Positions 32,363-40,005 of a DNA stretch of 64,000 bases are shown here, one piece after another (the first letter of the stretch is position 1; the number at the start of each line of letters is the position of its first letter). The stretch is from Acidobacteriaceae bacterium TAA 166 (GTDB lineage Bacteria; Acidobacteriota; Terriglobia; Terriglobales; Acidobacteriaceae), in contig ATWD01000002.1 of the NCBI GenBank assembly GCA_000421065.1, positions 372,001-436,000 on the forward strand. Direction: 5' to 3'. The notes below the pieces were generated by a model. That model did not search any database, was not told the DNA's origin, and was given only the letters and a program-made list of their open reading frames with translations. The translations under genes were made by a program, and so were the position numbers.

Positions 32363-32521
32363 AGCGTGACGACGACGATACATATTTATCTATCTTCTCC
32401 TTCACACATATAAGAGTAGAGAGGCCAAATATCTATTAATGTTTTCAATAACTTATCTCTGTGAAAACTGAACCCAAGCGTGACGATGAAGTGCCGTTTT
32501 TTGTCGTCGCATCGTCACGCT
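32363..32521. repeat. Iteron-like AGCGTGACGATG repeats
   Basis: AGCGTGACGATG (32477-32488) and its exact complement CATCGTCACGCT (32510-32521) form a 12-bp inverted repeat around 21 bases. A related direct copy, AGCGTGACGACG, is at 32363-32374. They lie in the 594-base gene-free stretch 31940-32533 after the ATPase gene. Origin iterons, an operator or a large-loop terminator are all possible. An open frame at 32071-32439 on the plus strand lacks support. Confidence 0.45.
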
Positions 32522-32533
32522 GCCGGTCGTTCT

Positions 32534-33376
32534 TTATGCCTCGCTAACCTGGACTCCTGACGCTAGTTCCACAGCTGACCATCGGTGTTCCCCTCGCACC
32601 TGAACGACCCGTCCGTTTGCCTCGGCCCACGCTCGCCATCGGTAGAACGTTTTGTCTGACCCCAGCGACCGCTGCCACTTGATTGGGTCTTCGGGCCCGA
32701 ATAAGGCACGAGCCTGCTCGTGTATCTTGCCAACCGCAGCAGATGGGCCGGTCTGGGTCTCCTTTAGAGGCTCTTCGACCTGCACCAACCCGCCCTCTTG
32801 GAACGCAAAGAACATTTGTTCTCCTTTGCCGGTGCGTGGCAGCACCCAGCACTCCCGGACGCCGTTGAAGTCGGTTTCGTCATACAGACTCATGAGCACG
32901 ACGGTTTCGACCTTCCGCCCTAGCGCCTGTGAGCCGAACAGCGAATCCCGGCCCCGGTATTTGTCTTTACCCTTCTGTTTAGGGGCACCCACCGTGGCGA
33001 TCACCGCAACGTCATAGCGTGTCGCAACCCTCTGGATACTGTCGATCACCCCTGCAACGATATTCGATTTGTTCATGTCTTCGATCCAGAGGTCCAAACC
33101 TTCCACGAGCCAAACCTCGACGCCTGGATGTGCCTCTATCGCGGCTTGAAGTATCTCCGCAGGTTGCCGTGACTGCTGCTCCGAGGTCAACCGAACGACA
33201 CGTTCCATCGCTTCTCCCGTGAGGTGCAGCGCCTGCATCGTCCTCCGCGTGGCCTTCTTGGATCGGTCGTGAAGTAGGACACGGTAATCCCTCGGCTTTG
33301 AGACCCTGTGGCCGAAAACGGCTTCACCCAGTCGAATCCGCTCAAGGACCGGCATTGCCCAAGAGGTCTTTCCCAC
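32534..33376 (-). CDS. RecA-like/RepA-type ATPase, N-terminus disrupted
   Basis: A 280-residue reading frame that opens at a GTG inside the Walker A motif (GKTSWAMPVL). Walker B is in HPGVEVWLVEGLDLWIED, a sensor-like Asn/Asp/Thr block follows, and GRDSLFGSQALGRKVETVVLM is typical of RepA/KaiC-like phage replication ATPases. The upstream codons in this frame read V-S-K-R-V-G-K-T-S, where the first Walker glycine would be Val, and no start codon exists further up. The preceding primase frame overlaps by 190 bases in another phase. The simplest reading is a primase-ATPase fusion broken by a frameshift or deletion. Confidence 0.6.
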   Translation of the reverse strand: MGKTSWAMPVLERIRLGEAVFGHRVSKPRDYRVLLHDRSKKATRRTMQALHLTGEAMERVVRLTSEQQSRQPAEILQAAIEAHPGVEVWLVEGLDLWIEDMNKSNIVAGVIDSIQRVATRYDVAVIATVGAPKQKGKDKYRGRDSLFGSQALGRKVETVVLMSLYDETDFNGVRECWVLPRTGKGEQMFFAFQEGGLVQVEEPLKETQTGPSAAVGKIHEQARALFGPEDPIKWQRSLGSDKTFYRWRAWAEANGRVVQVRGEHRWSAVELASGVQVSEA

Positions 33377-33957
33377 TCGCTTAGAGACACGGTGACTGAC
33401 AAGCCGCTCTTCCGTGGCTTCGCCGCTAGAACACGGTCGTACAGCGCGTTCAGCGCCACCGTGCGCTCCAGCAGCTCAGACGGTGTCTTCCCGATATGGC
33501 GACCCGTGAAGGTCAGATATCGCAGACTGTCGTAGAGTTCGACCGCTTTGCAGCCCAAGTAGGGCAGTTTGATTCCTTTGCGGCCTCTGAGGTCTCCGAC
33601 TACGAGAACGTGCGCCCCGTCTCCAGACGGCGAGAACTCCGTGTAGCTGTCCAGGTCAATGACGATCTCCCGTGACTCAGGGGTAAACCGCTTTTGCACG
33701 GGGTCGTAGCATTTATCCAAGTCAACGCCGGATACGTGGACCCCCTCGACTTCACCGAGCACCAGCCCCACACCCGAGAACTTGTGAGCGTGTTCGGTGA
33801 CTTCAGCGTGCGTCAACCACGTCTTGGGATTGTCGGATGCTGCCTTATGTCCATTGGACTGATATGGAACCTTCGTTTCCTTGCCGTCCCGCGTCTCAAG
33901 CCGCCATAGTACCCAGCGACGTTGCTTCTTGAGGTCGTCAATCGTGAGATTACTCAT
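33187..33957 (-). CDS. Prim-pol (phage NrS-1-type) primase-polymerase, probably frameshifted
   Basis: A 256-residue frame. RRWVLWRLETRDGKETKVPY and ASDNPKTWLTHAEV open it as in NrS-1-like primase-polymerases. The catalytic DxD is in SGVDLDKCYD, SPSGDGAHVLV is the S-x-S-G-x-G-x-H-type motif, and AVELYDSLRYLTFTGR follows. From about residue 190 the sequence becomes Arg/Ser/Cys-rich (RRPRGGRCRRCTSREKR) and unlike a protein, while the ATPase reading continues in another phase. This supports a frameshift near 33380-33410. The start ATG at 33957 overlaps the stop of the upstream gene. It would initiate replication of the excised element. Confidence 0.65.
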   Translation of the reverse strand: MSNLTIDDLKKQRRWVLWRLETRDGKETKVPYQSNGHKAASDNPKTWLTHAEVTEHAHKFSGVGLVLGEVEGVHVSGVDLDKCYDPVQKRFTPESREIVIDLDSYTEFSPSGDGAHVLVVGDLRGRKGIKLPYLGCKAVELYDSLRYLTFTGRHIGKTPSELLERTVALNALYDRVLAAKPRKSGLSVTVSLSEWERPLGQCRSLSGFDWVKPFSATGSQSRGITVSYFTTDPRRPRGGRCRRCTSREKRWNVSFG

Positions 33958-34363
33958 GGATTGCACCCGTTCGCTTTACGAGACGCTGCGCGTTGGATTC
34001 TACGCGCTTCAGGTCTTTGACGGCCTCTGAATCGCGGGCAGCGGTCCGGTCCTCCCCGGGAGCGAGAAACACGGAGCCAACCACTAGGTCGTAGTTATTG
34101 AATAGCATGAACTCAGAGCGTGTTTCACCCATAAACGACCCACAAATTAGAGGGTCAATGTGGATTGCGTCTTCCCAAGGGCCTAGTCCGATTGCCATCC
34201 GCTTGCGAACGCTTGTCTTGTGGGTTACCCATGCGACGACGGGGCATTCATAGACCTCTGCTTTGCCCGTGCCACCGTCGCCGTTTCTCGCCGCAACAAG
34301 AACCCGCCATCCTTGGCCGGGCATCGTCTGGAAAATCTTGTGGTCGCCTTGCAGTCGGATCAT
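33950..34363 (-). CDS. Hypothetical protein of the replication operon
   Basis: A 137-residue protein I do not recognise. It has a hydrophilic, mixed alpha/beta composition with GQGWRVLVAARNGDGGTGKAEVYECPVVAWV in the first half and a charged C-terminal helix (DSEAVKDLKRVESNAQRLVKR). Its stop overlaps the primase start (ATGAGTAA), so translation is probably coupled. No Shine-Dalgarno sequence is visible at its own ATG. The position suggests an accessory replication or nuclease-like role, without direct evidence. Confidence 0.55.
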   Translation of the reverse strand: MIRLQGDHKIFQTMPGQGWRVLVAARNGDGGTGKAEVYECPVVAWVTHKTSVRKRMAIGLGPWEDAIHIDPLICGSFMGETRSEFMLFNNYDLVVGSVFLAPGEDRTAARDSEAVKDLKRVESNAQRLVKRTGAIHE

Positions 34364-34410
34364 AGTGTGGGAAATATTCCCATTCCTTTCGTGGTTATGG
34401 TTTAGGTTGT

Positions 34411-34434
34411 AGGGTCGCCCCGAAGAGCGACCCT
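34411..34434. terminator. Hairpin after the tape-measure gene
   Basis: AGGGTCGC (34411-34418) and GCGACCCT (34427-34434) form a perfect 8-bp stem. It lies about 100 bases after the tape-measure stop on the minus strand. There is no strong T-run, so it may only attenuate transcription into the primase genes. Confidence 0.4.
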
Positions 34435-34534
34435 CGTTCGAGAGAAATTCCCACTCCTACTAATGCAGGTTCGATACTTATTTCGCTGAATCCATTGGCG
34501 ATAAATTCGGCTCGTTATTCCGTGCCTGCGGCGC

Positions 34535-36955
34535 TTATTTGTTCATCCTTCTCACGGTGCTGTGAAAGTGTTTGGTCAACGTAGCGTTGTTCTTCTTCAG
34601 AACGGCGGCAACTCCTGTGCTGTCGAGCGCCTGGACATGCGTTGTGTGGTGCACGTTCAGGTGGACCGTCTGGCCCTGGTTGTCGAAGCCGCCGTTGCTA
34701 GCGACCTTGCGCAATCCGTCCATCACGCCACCGGGGACGACACCTTCTCCCGGGGTGAGCATGGCGGGCACCGTGTCTTTGTTGCCGACGCCGGGGACAC
34801 CGTCAGTACCCGAATTGAAGGCCATAACCGCCGCGAACGCTCCGCCCGCTAACACCGGGGCGAGCACCGGACCGACGACCGGCCACCCGGACACCTCGGC
34901 ATATACGTTAGCCGCCGAAAGTTCTGCTTTGCCGAGTTGTTGGGTCTTTTGGCTATTCAACTGCGCGATACCGGCTTCTATAAGGTTCTGCGTTAGCTGA
35001 TTCGTGAGAGTACTTACCTCCGAGGTCATACTGCGCTGTCCCCCGACAACGCTGGCAACAGCTAGAGCGGCTCGGGTCTCGGTGTCAGTCATGGCTCGGC
35101 TAAACTCGGCGTTGCGCTGTTGGTCGCCCATGGCTTGAATCTCGGACTTCCGGGCTTCGTGCTCCCGGGCCGCTGCTTCGATCTGCTGTTGAATCTTGTT
35201 CGTCTCGGCGAGCTTCTCGACGCCGGATTGCTGGAGCACTTCTAACTCGCGCTGGAGGCTCTCCCGTTGAATTGAGTACGTTGCATCCTCGGCACTAAGC
35301 TGTAACGCGGTCTGTTCCTGAATTGAGGCGTTCTTTGCGGTGAGCTGCCCCTGTGCGAGCTTGAGCCCGCTCTGGACGCTTTGCTGGTCGGCCTTCGTCT
35401 GTTCCTGGATGCCCTCGAGCTTGGCCTGTGTTTCTTGCTCCGTGCTCTGCCGGACGGTTTCAACCCGCTGGTTTCCGAGCTGCCGATAGTAGTCCGTGTC
35501 CTGGAGACTCCTGTCTTGGGCGTCTTTGATGGCGGCGTCAATGGCGGCGAGCCGGGCGGCGCTACCTTGCTGGGTCGCGTTGATCTTCTCCCGCTCCGAT
35601 TGCTCGACAGCGGTGATGTCCTGTTGATATTGCTGGACGGACGCCCGGCTCCGGAGTTGCGCGACATTGGCCTCGTACGTCGCTTCGATGGAAAGTTGCT
35701 GGTCGCGGAGCGCCTTGAGTTGATTGCTGTAGTCCTTCCCCGACTTATCGAGGGCGGCAATCTCTGCGGCGTTGGCGGTCTCCTTTATCTGGCGTTCCTG
35801 TGCGGCGAAGCTGAGGTCACTGTCGAGGTGCTGTTGCACGCTCGCCTGTTGAATCGTCAGCTGCGCGTCGGCGATTGCCTTCTGTGCGACGAGATTCTGT
35901 TGTGCGATGGCGAGCTGGTTCTGTGCGGCAGCCCGGGCAGCGGCGGACGCCTGAGAGCTTTGCTCGTTCCCGGTCTGCTTTTTCGCGTTCCCGGTGTCGA
36001 GGTCTTTTATCTCGGCGATCTTGCCCTGTGCGGTGATCTGCGCGTTCAGGGCGTCCAGCAACGTCTTTTGTGCCTGGACTTCCTTCTGGGTGTCGCCGAC
36101 GCCTGCCGACTTGAGCACGGCCATTGCCTTGTATTGCGCCGAGTAATCGACGTTCGGGCCGAAGAGCCCGCCGCCCTGCCGACTGTTCAGCATGGCTTGC
36201 TGTGCTTCGAGTACCTTCTGGGCACTGTCGCGGGTACCCTTGAGGAGGTCGGATGCCTCGGCGTCCTTGCCTTGCGCAAGAAGGCTGTCGTACTTCGTTT
36301 TGAATTGGTCGAGGGCGTGGCTCGCACCGGCGCTTCCAATGCCGAAGGTGTACCAATGACCCTCCAAGAGTTTGAACGTCCCTTCGGCGGCCTTCGATAC
36401 GGTCTCGAACTCCTTGACGAGGTCGGCGAGGCTGGCGTTATTGATTAGCTCGATTTGCTTCTGTAACGCGCCGAGGTGGTCGTTTCGCAGCTCGTCCGAC
36501 CGCTGTTCGGCCTGGATAATCCTGTCGTCGAGTCCCTGAAAGCTTTCATTGACGGCGGTACCGAAGCGCGTTTGCTCCGCAGTCAACTTTTCTTGCGCCT
36601 CACGCCATTCTTTGACCTTCTCCGCGACCTCGACAACGATACCGGCGACCGCTGCGGCCCCGCCGATGACCGCCGCGAAGGGAAGAGCCGCCATGACCAC
36701 GGAAGTATCCTGAAACTCATGGATAAGGTCCGCCATGGCGGCGGCGTGGTCGCCCCGGATGGTGTTGTCGATGAGGCCGAGGGAGGCCCGCATGTTCGTT
36801 GCCGACTTGCTCACCTTGTCGTTGCTGTCCTGCGCTGCGCTGCCGATGTCTTTGAATGAAGACTTGGCGGTCGCGGCGGCTTCAGACATTCCCGACTTAA
36901 ACGCGGCGGTGTTGGTCTTTAGGTCCACTGAAAGAATCCAAACGTTTTGGCTCAT
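34535..36955 (-). CDS. Phage tail tape-measure-like protein
   Basis: An 806-residue protein with the make-up of tail tape-measure proteins. The N terminus resembles the TP901/lambda-type start (VDLKTNTAAFKSGMSEAAATAKSS), followed by a hydrophobic stretch (about residues 90-115). Some 500 residues of Gln/Ala/Glu-rich coiled coil follow, then a second hydrophobic stretch (WPVVGPVLAPVLAGGAFAAVM). The C-terminal NSGTDGVPGVGNKDTVPAMLTPGEGVVP is a block often seen in tape-measure C termini. The ATG follows AGGAGG. No other tail, capsid, portal or terminase gene lies in the element, which is unusual. Confidence 0.75.
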   Translation of the reverse strand: MSQNVWILSVDLKTNTAAFKSGMSEAAATAKSSFKDIGSAAQDSNDKVSKSATNMRASLGLIDNTIRGDHAAAMADLIHEFQDTSVVMAALPFAAVIGGAAAVAGIVVEVAEKVKEWREAQEKLTAEQTRFGTAVNESFQGLDDRIIQAEQRSDELRNDHLGALQKQIELINNASLADLVKEFETVSKAAEGTFKLLEGHWYTFGIGSAGASHALDQFKTKYDSLLAQGKDAEASDLLKGTRDSAQKVLEAQQAMLNSRQGGGLFGPNVDYSAQYKAMAVLKSAGVGDTQKEVQAQKTLLDALNAQITAQGKIAEIKDLDTGNAKKQTGNEQSSQASAAARAAAQNQLAIAQQNLVAQKAIADAQLTIQQASVQQHLDSDLSFAAQERQIKETANAAEIAALDKSGKDYSNQLKALRDQQLSIEATYEANVAQLRSRASVQQYQQDITAVEQSEREKINATQQGSAARLAAIDAAIKDAQDRSLQDTDYYRQLGNQRVETVRQSTEQETQAKLEGIQEQTKADQQSVQSGLKLAQGQLTAKNASIQEQTALQLSAEDATYSIQRESLQRELEVLQQSGVEKLAETNKIQQQIEAAAREHEARKSEIQAMGDQQRNAEFSRAMTDTETRAALAVASVVGGQRSMTSEVSTLTNQLTQNLIEAGIAQLNSQKTQQLGKAELSAANVYAEVSGWPVVGPVLAPVLAGGAFAAVMAFNSGTDGVPGVGNKDTVPAMLTPGEGVVPGGVMDGLRKVASNGGFDNQGQTVHLNVHHTTHVQALDSTGVAAVLKKNNATLTKHFHSTVRRMNK

Positions 36956-37051
36956 GGTGCCTCCTATGCGTTCCCTGTGGGAACAATTTCGCTAACCATC
37001 TTTTTCCCGGTATGCACCGCGAAGGATTGAGCTATCGCAATGATTTCCTCT

Positions 37052-37285
37052 CTATTCAGCGGGACAGACAGCGGCGGCCTTGTGTACTCCGGTCGCGTTG
37101 AACGACATCACGCCGACGAAGGGATGGGGCTGTTGCCGTATAGTCTCGGCGAGCGTGTCTGCCGTGACGTCCAGCAAAATAAAGTCGTTGGGCTTGTCAG
37201 CGGCGAAGATGGCGACCGGGCATAAATTTCCGCGCAGGACTTCTTCTTTGAAGGCCGTCAGGTCAAGCCGTTTATGGTTGTCCAC
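37052..37285 (-). CDS. Hypothetical protein before the tape-measure gene
   Basis: A 77-residue protein I do not recognise, with a compact alpha/beta look: FKEEVLRGNLCPVAIFAADKPNDFILLDV, then LAETIRQQPHPFVGVMSFN. The frame is open to 37330, but the GTG at 37285 has AAGGAG at good spacing and overlaps the upstream gene by only 14 bases. It is in an operon with the helix-turn-helix gene and the tape-measure gene. A structural or chaperone role for the tail gene is conceivable but unproven. Confidence 0.5.
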   Translation of the reverse strand: MDNHKRLDLTAFKEEVLRGNLCPVAIFAADKPNDFILLDVTADTLAETIRQQPHPFVGVMSFNATGVHKAAAVCPAE

Positions 37286-37469
37286 GGTCGCTCCTTGGAG
37301 GCTGGATGAGTGCGAGGAGTTCTGATTCACGGACGCGGGTTAGCCTTCCTATTTTGGTTCGCGGCAATTTGTGGGTAGACCACCACCATCGGATTGTTGA
37401 GGGTCGAATGCCGAGTAGGTTTGCGGCGGATTCGGCGCTGTGTAGTCGGTCGTGAGGCTCTCGGTTCAC
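37272..37469 (-). CDS. Helix-turn-helix (excisionase-family) DNA-binding protein
   Basis: A 65-residue protein. LHSAESAANLLGIRPSTIRWWWSTHKLPRTKIGRLTRVRESELLAL is the HTH_17/MerR-like fold seen in excisionases and AlpA-type regulators. The GTG at 37469 follows GGGAG, while the frame is open to 37526. It is the first gene of the leftward tape-measure/replication operon and is divergent from the gene at 37560, a good position for a control gene of this module (inference). Confidence 0.65.
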   Translation of the reverse strand: MNREPHDRLHSAESAANLLGIRPSTIRWWWSTHKLPRTKIGRLTRVRESELLALIQPPRSDRGQP

Positions 37470-37559
37470 GTCGGCTCCCGATAACGAGCTTTGTTGCCCG
37501 TCAACAGAGAGAAGCCTACCGAGCAATTGGCAGAAATTCGTCTGATATGATTCTTACAA

Positions 37560-38231
37560 ATGTCCCATATTATCCGTAAGCAGAAACAAATACCGATTGA
37601 AGATAGGCATCCTCTGGCGCTGCCCTTCAATTACTTGATCCGGTATTACCCAGAATCCGCGCAGGCCAAACGTGTAGAGCGGATACTTGAGCTACTTTAT
37701 GCGGTGCAGAACGGAATGGAACACCCCGATGAATGGTGGTGGGAAAGTGTGAGGTCTAGGGTTGCCCTCGGAAAGTTGCTAAACGAATATCATTACAAAT
37801 TCTCGTGCGAAATCTCCGATATCGCTGGCGAGGTTTTGGTTCACTCTTGGATGGTGCCAGCCGATAGGGAAACACCCCTACCGGACCTCACCTTGGAGCT
37901 TAGTGCGGAAGAGCTAGACGTGTTCTTGAACGGCCTCGAATATAGCGCCGTAGAGGAAGCTATGAAGCTAGCTGGAAAGCCGGGAGGATTAGACCGAGTT
38001 CGCAAATGCAAAATGTGTAAACGCATTTTCTTTGCGCTCAAGAGGTTTGATCAAATATTTTGCGGCAACGTCTGCCGCCAGCAAAATTATGATTCCAATC
38101 CGGTGAATCGGGAGAAAAAACTAGCCACTATGCGGAATAACTATAAGGATGAGAAAGACCGCGCAAAGAGAAATGAGAAGAGAATTGATTACGTTTCACC
38201 GCGTGAAAAGCGTGCGATAAAGCGGAGATGA
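37560..38231 (+). CDS. Hypothetical protein with a C-terminal zinc-finger-like motif
   Basis: A 223-residue protein. Its first 150 residues are helical and unassigned. Then CKMCKRIFFALKRFDQIFCGNVCRQQ gives C-x2-C-x15-C-x3-C, resembling the CGNR zinc finger of bacterial regulators but with the order C-G-N-x-C-R. The last 50 residues are highly basic (NNYKDEKDRAKRNEKR), suggesting nucleic-acid binding. A TATGAT box at 37546-37551 lies only eight bases before the ATG, so the message could be leaderless. It is divergent from the helix-turn-helix gene and may be a regulator of the element; function unknown. Confidence 0.6.
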   Translation: MSHIIRKQKQIPIEDRHPLALPFNYLIRYYPESAQAKRVERILELLYAVQNGMEHPDEWWWESVRSRVALGKLLNEYHYKFSCEISDIAGEVLVHSWMVPADRETPLPDLTLELSAEELDVFLNGLEYSAVEEAMKLAGKPGGLDRVRKCKMCKRIFFALKRFDQIFCGNVCRQQNYDSNPVNREKKLATMRNNYKDEKDRAKRNEKRIDYVSPREKRAIKRR

Positions 38232-39152
38232 TTTCTTTCACGCATCCTACCTTACGATTCGAGGCACGGAGAAGACATCGTTAGCCTCAGAGATTATCTA
38301 CTCCTACCGCGCCTATTACAGTGAGATGCTCTTCGGAGATCTTCTTATCTACATCGTTGAGCGAAGCAGGTCTACGTCCGCCTTAGATACTGCGTGCGGG
38401 TATATGCGTAGTCGGGGCAGTCTAATCCGAAAAAAAGATCCGTATCCCAGGCCTGATCGTCGCACCGCTCACTCTATTTCCATGCGGTCGCAGGGACATG
38501 CTTGCGTGATTACGAGGATTGACGTAGCTCCCGGCGCTGGAGATCAGCGGTCTCCTATTCCGTCAACGGCACGGTGGTTTCTACTAACTCGACGGTGAAT
38601 AGATCTGGCGGCGGTGAACACACGCGACTGGATGCCCGACGCGATCGCGATGAATTCGAAGCGGTCGAAGTTCGATGGGCTATGCATGGGTCACATCTTT
38701 TGCGCCGAACTCCCGCCGCAAGCGGTTATTGAAATCTCTGTCAGATTTCGCCTCGCAGAAGTCCTGAGGGGTACACCGTGACTCGAAATATCTGGACATC
38801 GCAGCTAGGGAGACGGTGGGCGGTACAGGGCACTCGAAGACCCTAACCCTCGGCCCCGACCCGGAAATGCTCGGTGTCCGTCGGCGGCATCTCGCATGGT
38901 GAAGGCGAATCTCATCCTCTGAGAGGTGAGGACGGCGGTTAGAGAGAATGGCTCGCAAAGAAAGCGCACATAGCGCAGATGAGATAATCATGGCCCGGTT
39001 TCTCCTGTGAAGCTCTGTTGGCGGTTTGACCTCGCCGCACATCCAGACTTTCTCATGCCCCACTATGGACTTCCCATAACACCTTAATGGTATGTTTAAC
39101 TATCCAAGTTGCTGATAATAAATGGCTTAAACGTCCATCTTAGGAGTACGCC
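38232..39152. other. Long gene-poor stretch of the element
   Basis: About 920 bases with no convincing gene. An open frame on the minus strand (38680-39063, 127 codons) begins MGHEKVWMCGEVKPPTEL and has GTGGGG before its ATG, but its composition is not clearly protein-like. A plus-strand frame (38326-38598) has no ribosome binding site. This is probably decayed sequence. Confidence 0.4.
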
Positions 39153-39413
39153 TTGTTCGTCCCCGATAAAAATCCAGACAGCACCTCCACATCAATCCGT
39201 TCGCTGCCACAGCCCTGTTTCAAGGGTGCTTATTCGATTCTCGAAGTTGCCGCAAAGATGGGTGTTTCTCGGCAAACTATCACGCGGCTATTCGAGAGAG
39301 AGTCAGGGGTCATCAACATCGAGCGACCCGAAGAGAAGCACAAGCGTGGGTACCGAACCATCCGTATTCCGCATGCTGTGTATGAGCGCGTTCTCAGAAA
39401 GGTGTCGAACTGA
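39153..39413 (+). CDS. Helix-turn-helix DNA-binding protein
   Basis: An 86-residue protein with CFKGAYSILEVAAKMGVSRQTITRLFERE as the helix-turn-helix and HKRGYRTIRIPHAVYERVLRK as the wing and recognition tail, of the excisionase/HTH_17 type. The start is TTG at 39153, supported by TAGGAG six bases upstream. It is the fourth small protein of this class in the element (with 31566, 31799 and 37272). It stands alone before the RHS gene and may regulate accessory genes (inference). Confidence 0.6.
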   Translation: MFVPDKNPDSTSTSIRSLPQPCFKGAYSILEVAAKMGVSRQTITRLFERESGVINIERPEEKHKRGYRTIRIPHAVYERVLRKVSN

Positions 39414-40005
39414 TGGGCCAAAATAGACCTATGCCGTAACCGAGAGTGGAGCGCAATGGCCGATGGAAGGCGCACATCGCTTGCCCGGTTATCGTGCCAC
39501 GCCCAAGAAACTCGTTAAGCTCATTGTTCTCCCAAGCTTCAAGAATGGCCTGTAGTACGAGGTGCTCCGAAATTATGGGACGCTCGCCACGCACAATCTG
39601 ACGAACTGACCTACGAACTAAGTTCGGCAATTTATCGCGTAAAAAGATGGGCCCCAGCCGATTTCTCGCGTGTGTTCCTCACTGATTTAGCCCGGTCCTC
39701 ACAAAACAAGTTTGATACAGCCTGGGCAAATAGGTGAACTTGCCGCTTATGTTGTCAGTTATCGTAGCCTGTCTCAACCCGAAGTCCGCCCTCAGCTAAG
39801 GGGCCTAGCGGCGCTTAAACCCAAGGTCAAATGAAGCCGCTGATGGCCATTTTTAATGGCATCCACGATACGGATTCTGTACCGATATATTGTGGTCCCG
39901 CCATCAAAGGTATATAGACTTTCGTACCGTTTGAGATATGACCAAACCCAAATATTGTCAGCTTGCTTCCCCTATTGAAGACTACGAAATCGTGCGTGGG
40001 CGTTT
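39414..40005. other. Upstream region of the RHS gene, no gene seen
   Basis: About 590 bases without a supported gene. A small hairpin, GCCAT-TTTTA-ATGGC, is at 39846-39860. The region presumably holds the RHS promoter, but I cannot place it. Confidence 0.4.

Noticed and set aside
32071..32439. 122-codon open frame on the plus strand in the element
   Set aside because: No ribosome binding site, low-complexity mixture of residues, opposite strand to its neighbours, and it overlaps the iteron-like repeats.
38680..39063. 127-codon minus-strand frame in the gene-poor stretch
   Set aside because: Possible GTGGGG before the ATG, but the product has no recognisable pattern and the region looks decayed; kept only as a remark.
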